Of a stretch of 64,000 nt of DNA, positions 10,690 to 21,672 are shown in pieces. The stretch covers positions 46,548,021-46,612,020 of the forward strand of contig NC_079320.1 of NCBI RefSeq assembly GCF_029931775.1, given 5' to 3'. Each line of letters opens with the position of its first letter. Position 1 is the first letter of the stretch. This DNA comes from Euleptes europaea (Eukaryota > Chordata > Lepidosauria > Squamata > Sphaerodactylidae). The notes under the pieces were generated by a model, which was not told the DNA's origin, made no database searches, and saw only the letters and a list, made by a program, of their open reading frames with translations. Made by a program: the position numbers and the translations under genes.

Positions 10690-11977
10690 TCATGTAGTTA
10701 TTGCCTGGGTCCACCATGGTGCATCTGGAGTTGAGAAACAGTGGCATGGGAGGAGGTGCACCTGCTCCTTTGCAGTCCCCCCAGCGCCAGGAAGCAGCAA
10801 CATACGTTGGGAGGAAGCACTTCCTCCCTCCCCGCTCTTGCCACCCTGGCTCCAAGGAGCTGTGGAAAGTCAGAGCTTGGCAGGCTGGGTGACAACAACA
10901 GGCACACGCTGCACCTGTCACCTGTCCCCGCAGGTCTGGCATTGCTTGCAGCTGCTTGGGTTTCCGCAATGCAGAATTATCCACAGTTTAGCTTGCAAAA
11001 TCTGGACCATAAGCCAAGGTTTTGCTGGGGAGGGTGGGCTATTAGTTTAATAAAATAAAATATGTTCAATAATAAAAAATAAATAAGGTCAAGGAAAGCA
11101 AAGAGCCAAGGTACCAACAGGGCAGGAAGCTGCAAATTCATTTGTATTCCTGACATATGTTGTAAAGTTTTTTTACACGCAATGTATATGTACAATGTAT
11201 CTTATTTCTGCATATAAGCACATTGCTGATTTGTTGTTCCACAAATAACACTGAAGAAATGTGTGTGTTTTCTAGAAAGAATTTGGTGTGAGGAAACAGA
11301 AAATGGCACAAAAATTTATCGCTATAGGATTGATTTGCACAAAGGATGATCAGTCGAAAGTCATCCCTAACTAAGATCATCAGCAGAACAGTTAGGCATC
11401 TCATTGCAGACTGACACAGCTCTCCTCTGAAACCGGGCTCAACAGCAGCTTTAGATGAGGAAACCTTTCTTCCTGTTGCCAAATGTAGAGGGCAGTTTAG
11501 GCACAGACAGCCAACCTGTGAAAATTCTGTTCTTGGTGAAGCATGGGAACACACCTTATGCTTGCAGGCCACCTCAGTACATATATCAAACTGACAGGGT
11601 AAAGTTATCACAGTGACATTTAGGCCATTCGCACTATGAAAAAAAACTCCCCACTTTGCCAGGTTTTCTGCATGTCAGCTGTCATCTCAGAATATTTGTT
11701 ATCCTCAGACTAGAAATCTAAGTGGCTAGTAGCCACCCTAAGCATTTTGGGTCTTATTGCAGATGTTTCTTGGCAAAAGCTTTTTCTGAAGTATCCCAAA
11801 TATTTTTTTCCTTGAGTTGAAAGTGCAGAATGGACAATATTTTATATTGTGAGTCATCTGTGTAGAACTTTAAGCTCTAAATAAATTTAATGGTCAGAAT
11901 TAAGGGAGGGGCTAACTATGTGCAGCCCCTAAGCACATGAAAATCACTACTTGAGGGGTACCAAAGTCCCAGCATTC
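10690..11977. other. Intergenic; GC-rich first 300 bp, then AT-rich
   Basis: Positions 10690-10990 carry overlapping frames of 60-130 codons on both strands, a sign of compositional bias rather than coding. The rest is AT-rich with no landmark. Confidence 0.4.
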
Positions 11978-12231
11978 AGCAACCTGGCATTCTCAGGATG
12001 ATTGAAATTAGGGATGTGTCACTGGAAAAGACAGTCATACTAGGAAAAGTTGAGGGCAGCAGGAAAAGAGGAAGATCCAACAAGAGATGGATTGACTCAA
12101 TAAAGGAAGCCACAGCCTTCAGTTTGCAAGATCTGAGCAAGCCTGTCAAAGATAGGACATTTTGGAGGACTTTCATTCATAGGGTCGCCATGAGTCGGAA
12201 GCGACTTGACGGCACTTAACACACACACACT
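11978..12231 (+). repeat. Bov-B/RTE LINE 3' end (end of ORF2 plus tail)
   Basis: The frame reads ILGKVEGSRKRGRSNKRW, then DSIKEAT, DRTFWRTFIHRVAMSRKRLD, GT and stop. This is the well-known C-terminus of Bov-B reverse transcriptase. The nucleotide end GGTCGCCATGAGTCGGAAGC...GACGGCACTTAA plus (AC)n is the Bov-B 3' terminus. The SINEs in this window borrow this end. Confidence 0.9.
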
Positions 12232-12560
12232 AAATTTTTGGGAAGAATTTGGATTTGGGTATATTGGACCTGAAAATATTCAGGATTCCCAAATATTCCC
12301 GAATTCCCATACTGGTATGGTTTTTTGGGGGGTGGGGGTGGGGGTTTGGGAATCTGAAAAAAAAATCACCTCCATTATAGCCTATGGGGACACTTTCTGA
12401 GCCTCTGGGAGGCTGTTTTTTAAGGTAGAGGCCCCAAATTTACAGCATAGCTGCTGGTGATTCCCCTTAGAAGAACCCCCAAGCTGGGTAAAGAAGCACA
12501 TATATGCCCAAACTGTTTGCATCCTTAGTGGATCACTGGAATCCAGAGCAAATATCTGGA
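12232..12560 (+). repeat. Unclassified interspersed repeat, copy 1
   Basis: Landmarks are CCTATGGGGACACTTTCTGA, TTTTTAAGGTAGAGGCCCCA, AATTTACAGCATAGCTGCTG and CTTAGAAGAACCCCC. The same order recurs at 52100-52440. The first part (12235-12330) is AT-rich with GAATTCCC blocks, and a poly-G/GGGT run sits at 12325-12345. Confidence 0.65.
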
Positions 12561-14079
12561 GCACCATTATAGTTGTTTGCTCTGTTGAACTAAATAAAAT
12601 ATCCTGGATAATTGAAATTGATTAATAAATAAGCAAGGGGGAAAACATAATACATTCCTAGAAAAAAAACATTATTTTATCATAAATGTGCAATTGTAGC
12701 AAATATATCATTTGTTTATATTATGTCACAGGCTACTTTCTGCTTTATCATACAATTACCAGAGACTACTTGAATATAACCATCCTAGTGCTGTGGTCTC
12801 AGTGAATGAATCACTAAAGAAACCAACAGATAGAAAATGCTACAGTCTTAAGTTAAAAAAAAAAATCAAAATCATTTCAGAAATGAATCATACAATAGTT
12901 CCGGGGGCCTATAAACCTGTCCTTGTAAATGAAGGAGTGTGGAGTAAAACAGGGGTGGTGCATGTCTATGTATCTGTGTTTTCAGAGCTCACCTACAACT
13001 CAGCTTTGAGAATAGCTATCAGTCTTTTGGGTGGTGTACAACATTCAAATCTGGAAAACACCCCCTCCTGGATTAAACTTCGCCCACTCATATTTTGTAC
13101 AGAAGAAGCCTGTGCTGAACACATTTGAGATGTCTCAGTAGATATGGCAGAACTGAGCTCAAACCTCCATTCAACCATGACTTTTGCCAGCTACCTTTGC
13201 AGAAATCACTCTTTGCTAGCCTAGCATTTTAGTACAGCGCTGTTATGATAAAGGAGATAACTATAAATATGCTATAGGAATAATGAATAATAATGCCCAT
13301 ATCAATGCCCATATCAAATTGATTTCAAAGATGCTGAGGCTAAGGTGGAAAACAATAGCCTCAAAGGACATTATTTTGCCAGATATTCAAGAAATTGAAG
13401 AAAGAACCTTGAAGTTATTGGCAGAAAGTTTAGTTTGAGAAATGAAAGGTAGCAATTCAATAAGTACTCACCTGGGTGTACATCACGTTGCAATCAATGA
13501 GACTTGCTTCTAAGTAAACATCGACAGGATTGGGTTGAAAAATACTCAAGACCTTGTTTTTTGTTGATATTGCCTGAAGCATTATCCATCTGTGAAATTA
13601 AGTGAAAAATTCACTAAATAGGTTCTTTATTGAATGAAAAAGCTCCTATCTGAGGAAAACACCAGAGTGGTATGAAGCAATGATTAATCCAAGAATCACC
13701 TGAAGTCAGGCAAATTGGACAAGTGCTAATGTCGTAGTTCTCAATACCTAATCCATAAATGCTAGCCTACATACATGTTCTTCCAATACAAATTTCCCCA
13801 ATGAACATCTGCCAAGCTGTCAACTAAGTTGCGTGCAAAATGTAGGTGCATTGCATCAGTGGCACCATGTTCAATTGTCTTATTCAAAAAAGTTTAAAAT
13901 GGGAGAAAGACAAACAGAAATACTGGGGTGGGGGAGCAGGACTGTCTAAGAGACCCTGGTGGTACTCTGTAGTCCTGACCAGGGCCTATATTTAATTCCA
14001 AAACACTACACGTATTTTGGAATTATTCCTTGTTAAGCTCCCCATCACACCCAAACTTCATATGAAAATAAATTACATG
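12560..14079. other. Intergenic, mostly unique
   Basis: A 138-codon frame at 12712-13128 shows no domain and no homologue I know. A degenerate repeat fragment with CAATGAGACTTGCTTCTAAG lies near 13490. Confidence 0.4.
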
Positions 14080-14087
14080 ACATATCC

Positions 14088-14293
14088 ATAGAGTTGCCAG
14101 GTCCCTCTTCACCACTGGTAGGAGGTTTTGGGGCAGAGCAAAAGGAGGGCGGGTTTTGGGAAGGGGAGGGACCAATGCCGTAGAGTCCAATTGCCAAAGC
14201 TGCCATTTTCTCCAGGTGAACTGATCTCTGTCGGCTGGAGATCAGTTGTAATAGCAGGAGATCTCCAGCTAGTACCTGGAGGTTGGCAACCCT
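14088..14293. mobile_element. TAGGGTTGCCA-family hAT-like MITE, intact copy
   Basis: This 206-bp copy is flanked by the perfect 8-bp duplication ACATATCC (14080-14087 and 14294-14301). Its ends are AGAGTTGCCAGGTCCCTCTT and AGTACCTGGAGGTTGGCAAC. It has all family landmarks and is the cleanest minimal copy in the window. Confidence 0.9.
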
Positions 14294-14529
14294 ACATATC
14301 CAGCTTTAGGAATGGCCTGTGCCCCTGCAAATTTGTCCTCCTAGTCTTGACAGCACTGGTCTGAAAAGATTGATTACTATCATAGGCCAGCAGTCAGGGC
14401 ACTGACTCAGAAGGAAAATGACTGTATTTGGCTCTAGTTAGGAAATGAAAGGAAAATGACTGTAAAGCTCAAGTGGGGGAGTGATAGCACAAGCTAGGGA
14501 GATGCCAGGCCCAGGTTCTGACCAAATCC

Positions 14530-14640
14530 AATAACCAGAAGCAGGGCTGCCAAGAGCCACCATGGGCCCTCAAAGATTCAAACCTGCCCCCCCATATGAC
14601 CTTGATCGAAACCATGTGTCTAAATTGATAATTTTATAGG
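14530..14640. repeat. Dispersed repeat fragment, copy 1
   Basis: AGGGCTGCCAAGAGCCACCATGGGCCC...CCATATGACCTTGATCGAAACCA is matched at 15918-16000 by AGGACTGCCAAAGGCCACTGTGGGCCC...TGTGACCCTGATCCAAACCA. The family is unknown. Confidence 0.5.
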
Positions 14641-14824
14641 ACACACTTTTTCCCTCTGTAAGTGGCTGTAGTTCACAAAACCTTTATATCACAAGAAATC
14701 TTAAATATATTTCTTACCAATTTACTTATTAAGGTTTACCTTTATACCTTTCCCTAGCACCAAAGCAGGGAGTTCTAACTTCTGTTCCACATGTATAACC
14801 TCTAAGGCAGATTAAGCACAGGTT

Positions 14825-14875
14825 CTTTCTCTCTCTCTCTTTCTCTCTCTCTCTCCCACTCACTCACTCACTTTC
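14825..14875 (+). repeat. (TC)n / CACT microsatellite
   Basis: A run of TTTCTCTCTCTCTCT followed by CTCACTCACTCACT. Confidence 0.9.
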
Positions 14876-15917
14876 ATATATTTCAATTAGCTTTTTCACA
14901 CACATACAGAAACATCTTCAATCATTTCTCAAACCAAAGACAAATTTGTCAATATTGCTACACAGCAAAATTAACATAACACAAGGTGTTATCTTTAGAG
15001 GAAATTAAATTGATTCTTCGTTCTTTGTTCCAATAACATGATGGTTGTTTTATCAGAGAACGATGCCCAAGCTACTACTTGATATTATGGCAGCAGGAAC
15101 ATATTTGATACAGAGGTTTGACAAAAAATGAGGGGGGGGGGGAAACTATATGAAGCCTGTGTTTTTGATGACCTATATTTTCCCACTACATTTATTTCAA
15201 AAGGCACTTTGTCTTTGTTGACCATGTTGTCTCATGAGAAAAATGGACAGAGAAACTCTTCCAAAAAGTAGAAGCTGACATAGTTGATCAGGCTCAAAAG
15301 ACATCTAAAATGCTGAATCACCATAGGATTCTAAGAACAGAAGCAAAATGGAGTTAATATTTCCCCATGATCTATCACAGTAGTAAAAGGATGCTTCCCC
15401 CCCTGCCCTTACATGCATGGTAATGGAAAGTTTTTTTATGACAGCACTCACCAGTACTGAGTACTAGTACCTTTTTTTCAGGGATTCTCCCAAATCCTGA
15501 CAAGAGAATTGCTAGAAAATGGCACAACTTTATATATGAGTACTGGCACTTTTAAAAAAGTAAAAAGACTGGAGAGAACTAACACACACACACACATACA
15601 CGAACTGGGATTAGCTGAAGGAGCAGCCTTGCAGTAGCAGGCTGAATAATGTGCTCTGAGTGAGGCCTTACTGCCTGGGTTTGGGAGCTTGATTGTTTCC
15701 AGCAGCCTCATATGTATTTGTAAATAAAGCAGGACAATGATCTTCAGTGCTGTTTCATCCAAAGGAAGCATTTCTCCTCAATCTTTTTGTTGATTGGGAA
15801 AATGGGAAGTGCATTTAACCTGACTTCCTTTAATCACTGGTCAAGTGGTTGGGTTGAGAGCTGGAGAGTTAAGTTCTTAGGGGAAGACTGTAGATCTGGG
15901 TTTTACTTTAGCCCAGG

Positions 15918-16000
15918 ACTGCCAAAGGCCACTGTGGGCCCCTGGGCCCAAAGGTTCCATCTGCCTCCTCGTGTGACCCTGATCCAAACCAAATATCATA
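15918..16000. repeat. Dispersed repeat fragment, copy 2
   Basis: It pairs with 14530-14640 over about 80 bp, sharing CTGCCAA..GCCAC..TGGGCCC and GACC.TGATC.AAACCA. Confidence 0.5.
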
Positions 16001-16305
16001 GCAAAACAAATCACTTGGTTGGCTGTTACCATGCATGTATAAGAACAAAAGAATACACGTGTCAATCTATCTGTCAATTTCTGGCAGGCATAACTCATCA
16101 GAAAATAAAACTAGAAATCACAAAATGAGAGTTTCCATGTGAGTTTCCAGGGCCAAAAATGAAAAGAATCAGAATATCCTAGCCCAGGTTATCTCCAGAT
16201 ACCCCCACACTGCTATTTGCAATGGAAGCTCTGTTCCTTGCTTATTACCATTAATACAGATTGACCTATTATCATGCATGTAAAAGGGGGAGCATTCTTT
16301 TAAGA

Positions 16306-16628
16306 CAGGGGTGGGGAACGTCAGGCCCGGGAAATCATTTGGTCTGGCCCTTTGTGGGTCCTGGCAGATCTCTAGCTCGGAAGGATCTAAGACTGGCAGT
16401 CCGCCCCCTCCCGTAGACAGGAATAGTCTCTATTCAAGGCTGATGTGAGTTTGTTTTGCCGAGAAAAAGAACCTTTTTTCCCCCTTGCAGAAGAGTTGTT
16501 AGCTATGGAGCTTCTAGGACTGCCCAATAATACAGCAGCCTAATTTTTAAGTTGATAATTTTGTATGGCCCACGAATGATATTATAAATATCCAAATGGC
16601 CCTTGGCAGAAAAAAGGTTCCCCACCCA
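16306..16628. mobile_element. hAT-like MITE with CAGGGGTGGGGAAC ends
   Basis: The 323-bp element is bounded by CAGGGGTGGGGAAC and GGTTCCCCACCCA. It is flanked by a perfect 8-bp target duplication TTTTAAGA (16298-16305 and 16629-16636). The interior has CCAAATGGCCCTTGGCAG and TTTTGTATGGCCCACGAATG, typical of this non-coding hAT family. Confidence 0.9.
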
Positions 16629-16804
16629 TTTTAAGACTTTGATAGATTATTGGGAAATATCAACTCACCCCTTCTGTTCTTAATATTAGCAAAGGTTTGC
16701 TGCTATACTATTATTAAATATGTTCTAAATTGCCAGCCAGGATGGATGAGAAAGAGTTGAGACTGAAAAATAAGGGTGGGGGGAGAAAAATGAGAAGTGG
16801 GAAT

Positions 16805-16930
16805 AGAGGGATGTCTTGTTTGTGGGCTTCCCAGAGGCACCTGGTTGACCACTGTGTGAACAGACTGCTGGACTTGATGGGCCTTGGTCTGATCCAGCAT
16901 GGCTTTTCTTATGTTCTTATGTTCTTAAAA
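16805..16930 (+). repeat. CR1-like LINE 3' end with TTCTTATG repeats
   Basis: GAGGCACCTGGTTGACCACT...GACTTGATGGGCCTTGGTCT...CCAGCATGGC runs into TTCTTATGTTCTTATG. The same tail closes the longer copy at 27541-27970. Confidence 0.85.
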
Positions 16931-17487
16931 TCTCATGATTTTAAGCAAAACAAAGGTGGAGGAAAGTGTCAGAGTTAGAGAAATTAAGGAAAAGGCAACA
17001 AAGTATTTTTTTTAATTGTTCCATATCCTATCAGGGCTGCCCCTTTGCAAGATCTGGCTGTGCAAACTATGGTGCTGGGTGGAACTAAAGGAAGAGGAAA
17101 ACATAGACTGCTGGAGATAAAGACCTTATTAGGAGGCTGCATCTTCACAAGGACTGTAGTTTGCCCTGGCTGGTCTCACTTTGCATCATTGTTGGCTTGG
17201 CTGATGGGGTTAGCAGGACCTGAGAACCAAGGGCTTTCCTCAGCCTCTTAGTAAGTGTTGCAGAAAGGCTGAGTTAGCAGAATCAGAACAACTCCTACAT
17301 TACTGTGCTCTGCCTTCCCTAAATTAAATGGAAAATCTGATTGGCTCCAGCCCCTTCTCCTTTAGGATCAGCACGTTGGCATGAAGTAGCTATCATAGTG
17401 CGGAAAAGAAAAAGTGAGAGCACCCACTCTATTAGCCCTGTAGATTTAAGCAATCTAAGAAACAACTCTTTTTGCTTTTCACTTGTG

Positions 17488-17690
17488 TGTGTGTAAAGTG
17501 TTGTCAAGTTGCAGTCTACTTATGGTGACCGCATAGGGTTTTCAAGGCAAGCAATTAAGCAGAGGTGGTTTGTCACTGCCTTCCTCTGCACAGTCTTTCT
17601 TGGTGGACTCCCATCCAAGCACTGACCCAGTTTAGCTTCTGAGATTTGATGAGATCAGGCTATACTATACCATTCCACATCCTGCTTTTC
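17488..17690 (-). repeat. 5S rRNA-derived SINE, minus orientation
   Basis: The minus strand contains GATCTCATCAAATCTCAGAA and GCTAAACTGG, then GGATGGGAG-like 5S internal-promoter sequence. The body GGCAGTGACAAACCACCTCT follows, and the tail TAAGTAGACTGCAACTTGAC is Bov-B-like. Confidence 0.8.
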
Positions 17691-18464
17691 ACCTACGGTA
17701 TGCCAATGTCATCAACAATATTTCTTTTAGAATGTAGTAGATTCCAAAACCAAAATCCATGCATTATTTATATCAGTTGGAACCAGCACTACTTCTTATC
17801 TGCCCCCCTACCCTAGTTTTACCCAACTCACTCCTCACATTGACAAACTATTTTTTGAAACAGAGTGGTACATGGAATACTGTAAGCCTTTTGTTTCAAT
17901 TTCAACCCCAGATTGTTCTATACATGTCCAAGCAGATAATTAGTATAGGTCTTAAGTAGTTCCAGTCAAATCAGATGATCCTTCTTCTGCACCATGCGGT
18001 ATAATCTAAACTGGGTTGTGTTTAATCCAAGCAGTTTTAATTAAAGTTAATTAACCAGACATACATTTATTTATATATATTCACAGTTGCCATTTAGTGT
18101 GAAAACATGAGAAGCAGCTGGAAAAATGCCTAGTCTTTGAATGACTCACAGACTACATTCTTTGATTTCAAAAGCAGCCATTATCAAAACAGAATATTTC
18201 TTATCTTGGTGAAAATTAAAGCAGTGTACACAGAGGGAAAATTGCTATCTGCATGCAAAGTGTGAAGCACCTTTAAACTACATTAAACAACTGAAGTGAA
18301 AGTGTTTTTATTTCACGGACTTAATTAAATTTTATCCTCTATCAAAGGCAGAAAAAATTAGGCAATGAGAGCCCTTATCAATATGCAAGACCTAAAATAC
18401 ACATTTTGTGACTCTAAGGATGAATAATATAGTATATTATTTAAAACTCAGACACCTTAGTATT
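17690..18464. other. AT-rich unique interval; possible conserved noncoding element at about 17990-18365
   Basis: The stretch has no repeat landmarks. It has many homeodomain-like TTAATTAA/TAATTAAA motifs (AGTTTTAATTAAAGTTAATT) and stays AT-rich without simple-repeat decay. Conservation cannot be judged from one sequence. Confidence 0.3.
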
Positions 18465-18890
18465 CCTCATGGCTGTGAAATACGGACAATGAAGAGAGTT
18501 TACAGGAAGGCAGTTGATTCCTTTGAAATGTGGTGTTGAAGGAAAGTTTTATGAATACCATGGACTGCCACAAACACAAATAAATGGGTTGTAGATCAAA
18601 TCAAGCCTGAACTCTCCCTAGAAACTAAATGGACCAAACTGAGGCTATTGTATTGGTCACATTATGAGAAGACAAGACTCACTAGAAAAGACAACAATGC
18701 TAGGAAAAGTTGAAGGCAGCAGGAAAAGAGGAAGACCAAACATGGGATGCATTGATTAAATCAAATAAGCCATAGCCCTCAGGTTGCAAGACTTGAGCAA
18801 GGCTGTTAACAATAGGATGTTTTGGATGAGATTAATTTATAGGGTTGACATAAGCCTAAAGCAAGTTGACTGCACAACACATACACTGGC
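18465..18890 (+). repeat. Older Bov-B/RTE LINE 3' end
   Basis: Degraded ORF2 text is readable: a CW-RVLRIPWT-like block, NKWVVDQIKPELSLE-like sequence, then GTTGAAGGCAGCAGGAAAAG, the nucleotide match to the copy at 12045. There are stops and frame breaks. The end GGGTTGACATAAGCCTAAAG...GTTGACTGCAC is the decayed Bov-B terminus. Confidence 0.8.
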
Positions 18891-18892
18891 AG

Positions 18893-18960
18893 CACCATAA
18901 CGAATAACATTTATTTCAGCATGAGCTTTCAAGTGTCAGAGCTCACTTCCTCAAATGTAG
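18893..18960 (-). repeat. Penelope-like 3' fragment
   Basis: CATTTATTTCAGCATGAGCTTTCAAG..TCAGAGCTCACTTCCTCA matches the pattern at 39430-39515 (GCTTTCATGAGTCACAGCTC ACTTCTTCA). I class it with Penelope-like retroelement ends from memory. Confidence 0.45.
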
Positions 18961-19107
18961 GGGTCCCAGTTCCTCAGTAGGGGTGGGGGATCCCCTGCCC
19001 CCCACTCCCAAGTGATGGCAGGGAAAAAAATGAAAAAACCCATGCAGCATTGCGTATGACACTATATCACTTCTGCTTTTTAAAAAGTGACATAGGTAGA
19101 TCTAGGC

Positions 19108-20230
19108 CAGTGTTTCCGTACTCCCACTCCTTTGCATCCTTCTCTTTCTTTTCTCCTTGCCAACTGCTCACATTCTCACCTTCCCCTCCCTCTCTGTAAC
19201 AATGGGGGGGGGGACTTTCCAGCAACTAGTAACTTTACAGTAGTAGCTAGAATAAGGGGTGGGGGGAAGCTGGAGAGTGGTGGCAGCTGTTCAGCACGCC
19301 TTGGTAAAAACCAGAGGCATGTCCTTGTGTGGGGTCTGTCTTGGTGCTGCTGTTTTAGCAGCCCGACCTCTTGCCCAACCCCTGCAGTGTCTCATCTCCC
19401 TCTACCTGCTGTGGAAGATGTACTGCAACGAGCCCCTTGCCCCGACCTCTTCACCGCCATCTGCCATCTTCACATATCTCCTCAACCCAGCATTCCCTCC
19501 CAGCACACCTCCTCAAACTCTGACTCTGGCCCAGCTGGCAAGAGGAGAGATGAAATCCCAGTTGCTTGGGGTTCACAGTGGGGACAGCAGTGCCGGATTT
19601 ACGTATAAGCTAAACAAGCTATAGCTTAGGGCCCCACTCTCTTGGCCCCCCCAAAAAAAATTTAAAGGAAAAAACACCTGGAAGTACATTTCCAAAATAT
19701 AAGATAAAAAACAAATAAAATAAAACCTACATACAGCAACAGTGTTTTGTGTTGTGTAGGCTCCTATGATGTAAGTAATGGGCCCTGCCTCTTTTCAAGT
19801 ATACTTCTTCTTAATTGTATTTCAGTTCAACAATTACTTTGATAAAATACATATTTTGTTATGTGCAAATGGCTTTAGATACCTATTAGGTCCATAAATT
19901 ACCATATAGCCTATATTCAACACAAAAAACAGGGTCAATTTGTTGTTGACAAAGGACAGCTGGACATATAAGGGGCCCCATTACCTTCAATAGCTTAGGG
20001 CCTCATCAAACCTAAATCCGGCCCTGGGGCAGCTGCACCCTTTGTGAGACGTTTATTGGTTTCTCAATTCTCTGGTTGGTACTCTAGAAAATGAAACACT
20101 GGAATACATGGGTGCCAATGTCATAGATTGCCTAGGGCACCAAAAAACCTTGGGCTAGCTTTGAATAGGTCACAGTATGAAGTACATTTGGACTTGTGGG
20201 TCACCACAGCAAAAAAGTTGGGAACCATTG
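19108..20230. mobile_element. Larger hAT-like non-autonomous element containing a second one
   Basis: The left end CAGTGTTTCCGTACTCC and the right end read inwards CAATGGTTCCCAACTTTTTT are imperfect inverted repeats. The flanks ATCTAGGC (19100-19107) and GTCTAGGC (20231-20238) differ at one base. No transposase frame is seen, and the 158- and 121-codon frames inside have no domain. Confidence 0.6.
19588..20026. mobile_element. Nested hAT-like MITE with CAG-GCCGGATTTA ends
   Basis: The 14-bp inverted ends are CAGTGCCGGATTTA and TAAATCCGGCCCTG. Subterminal blocks TATAGCTTAGGGCCCCA and GGGGCCCCATTACCTTCAAT...TAGCTTAGGGCCTC follow. The interior is AT-rich and non-coding. It lies wholly inside the 19108-20230 element, so it is younger. 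Confidence 0.75.
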
Positions 20231-20382
20231 GTCTAGGCCATAGAGTTTCTGGCAATGCCTAGAGCTACTCCATGTCACACATGTTTTTTTACTGGAAGTG
20301 ATGTGGTGCCACAGCTGGCATTGCATCCCAACTCCCTGCCCACAATCCTCCCACCATTTGCCAGGCACTGTCTGGCAGCCCT

Positions 20383-21466
20383 ACTCAGATGCATAGTAAA
20401 GCTTAAGCTGCCTGCAAAAATATAGTTGACGCTCTTTTAATGTGCCACAAAACTCTTTGTTGTTTAGGGTTGGGAAGCAAGAAAGGGGAAGCCAGACAGT
20501 GAACACCCAAGAAAAAAACAGACATAAGATAGAAGAAAAAACATGGAGTCCAGAACTGTAGCTATTTCCTCCATCACTAACCAGAAAAAAAAAAATTCTG
20601 TTCATTGAAGTCTTTAAAAGGTTGATGAGAGACACGGACTCTATAAGGAGGCCATATGCATGAGTCACAGCCAATGCACGGAAAAGATACGGCTGACCTA
20701 GTTCCAGCCGTTTCTTGAAGTCATCATAGAAAAATAGGACCTCATACATTTATCAGCAGCTTGAACTCCCACGGACAGTTGGAACATCAGCTCTGTGTCT
20801 TCTGGCTTATTTGCAAAATTACATAGGAAAGGTTCTTTGTTCCTAACCTTACACAGATGGATCTTTGTTGAGCAGGAAATGCAAATGATGTGCAAGGGCC
20901 GAGTCAGGGATAGTTTAAATCAAATACAGGCCCTCCCTCTGTGCTCAAAAGGATACACAGCTTTTGTCCTAAATCAGGGTGTTTCTCCCCTCCCAATCTA
21001 ATTTCTTGTTCCCCTCTCATGCTTGAAATTTCTTTTTTTTTTTTAAGTTGGATGTTAGCATGGGTCAGAATGCCAAGCAGTTACAGTTTCCATTTCACTT
21101 TTTATTGCATGCTTAATGAAAGGAATATAATAACCCAGCCTGAATGCTTAGACATCTGAAGCCAAACTGATTTCCATTGTTAATATATTATACTCCGCTA
21201 TACAATGGTCACTTAAATAAAGATTAAGCAAGGAACTACAGAGAATTTGTTACAGGGTTAAACCAGATATGATTTAGATTCCAAAATTATTTCAGTAATT
21301 GAACTGACATTTTTTTCTGTCATTTTTTCTTGTTTACTTTTATGGGGAGGGGAGTAAAAATGTCCCGAGCCTTCAATACAGTCTTAATGTGTGGAAATGG
21401 TCAGTTAATACTTCACATGGCATGAAGGTAAATAACAACCCCTGTAAATAACATCCTATGAAACTA
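20383..21466. other. Intergenic, nothing recognised
   Basis: Short frames on both strands, poly-A and poly-T runs at 20585 and 21034. No supported feature. Confidence 0.4.
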
Positions 21467-21672
21467 GGGTTGCCAACCTCTAGGTACTAGCTGGAAATCT
21501 CCCGCTATTGCAACTGATCTCCAGCTGATAGAGATCAGTTCCCCTGGAGAAAATGGCAGCTTTGGCAATTGGACTCTATGGCATTGAAGTCCCTCCCCTC
21601 CCCAAACCCCACCCTCCTCAGGCTCTGCCCCAAAAATCTCCAGGTATTTCCCAACACGAAGCTGGCAACCCT
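21467..21672. mobile_element. TAGGGTTGCCA-family hAT-like MITE
   Basis: GGGTTGCCAACCTCTAGGTA to AGCTGGCAACCCT, with core GATCAGTTCCCCTGGAGAAA and ACTCTATGGCATTGAAGTCC. Flanks CTATGAAA and TCATGAAG may be a worn target duplication. Confidence 0.85.
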
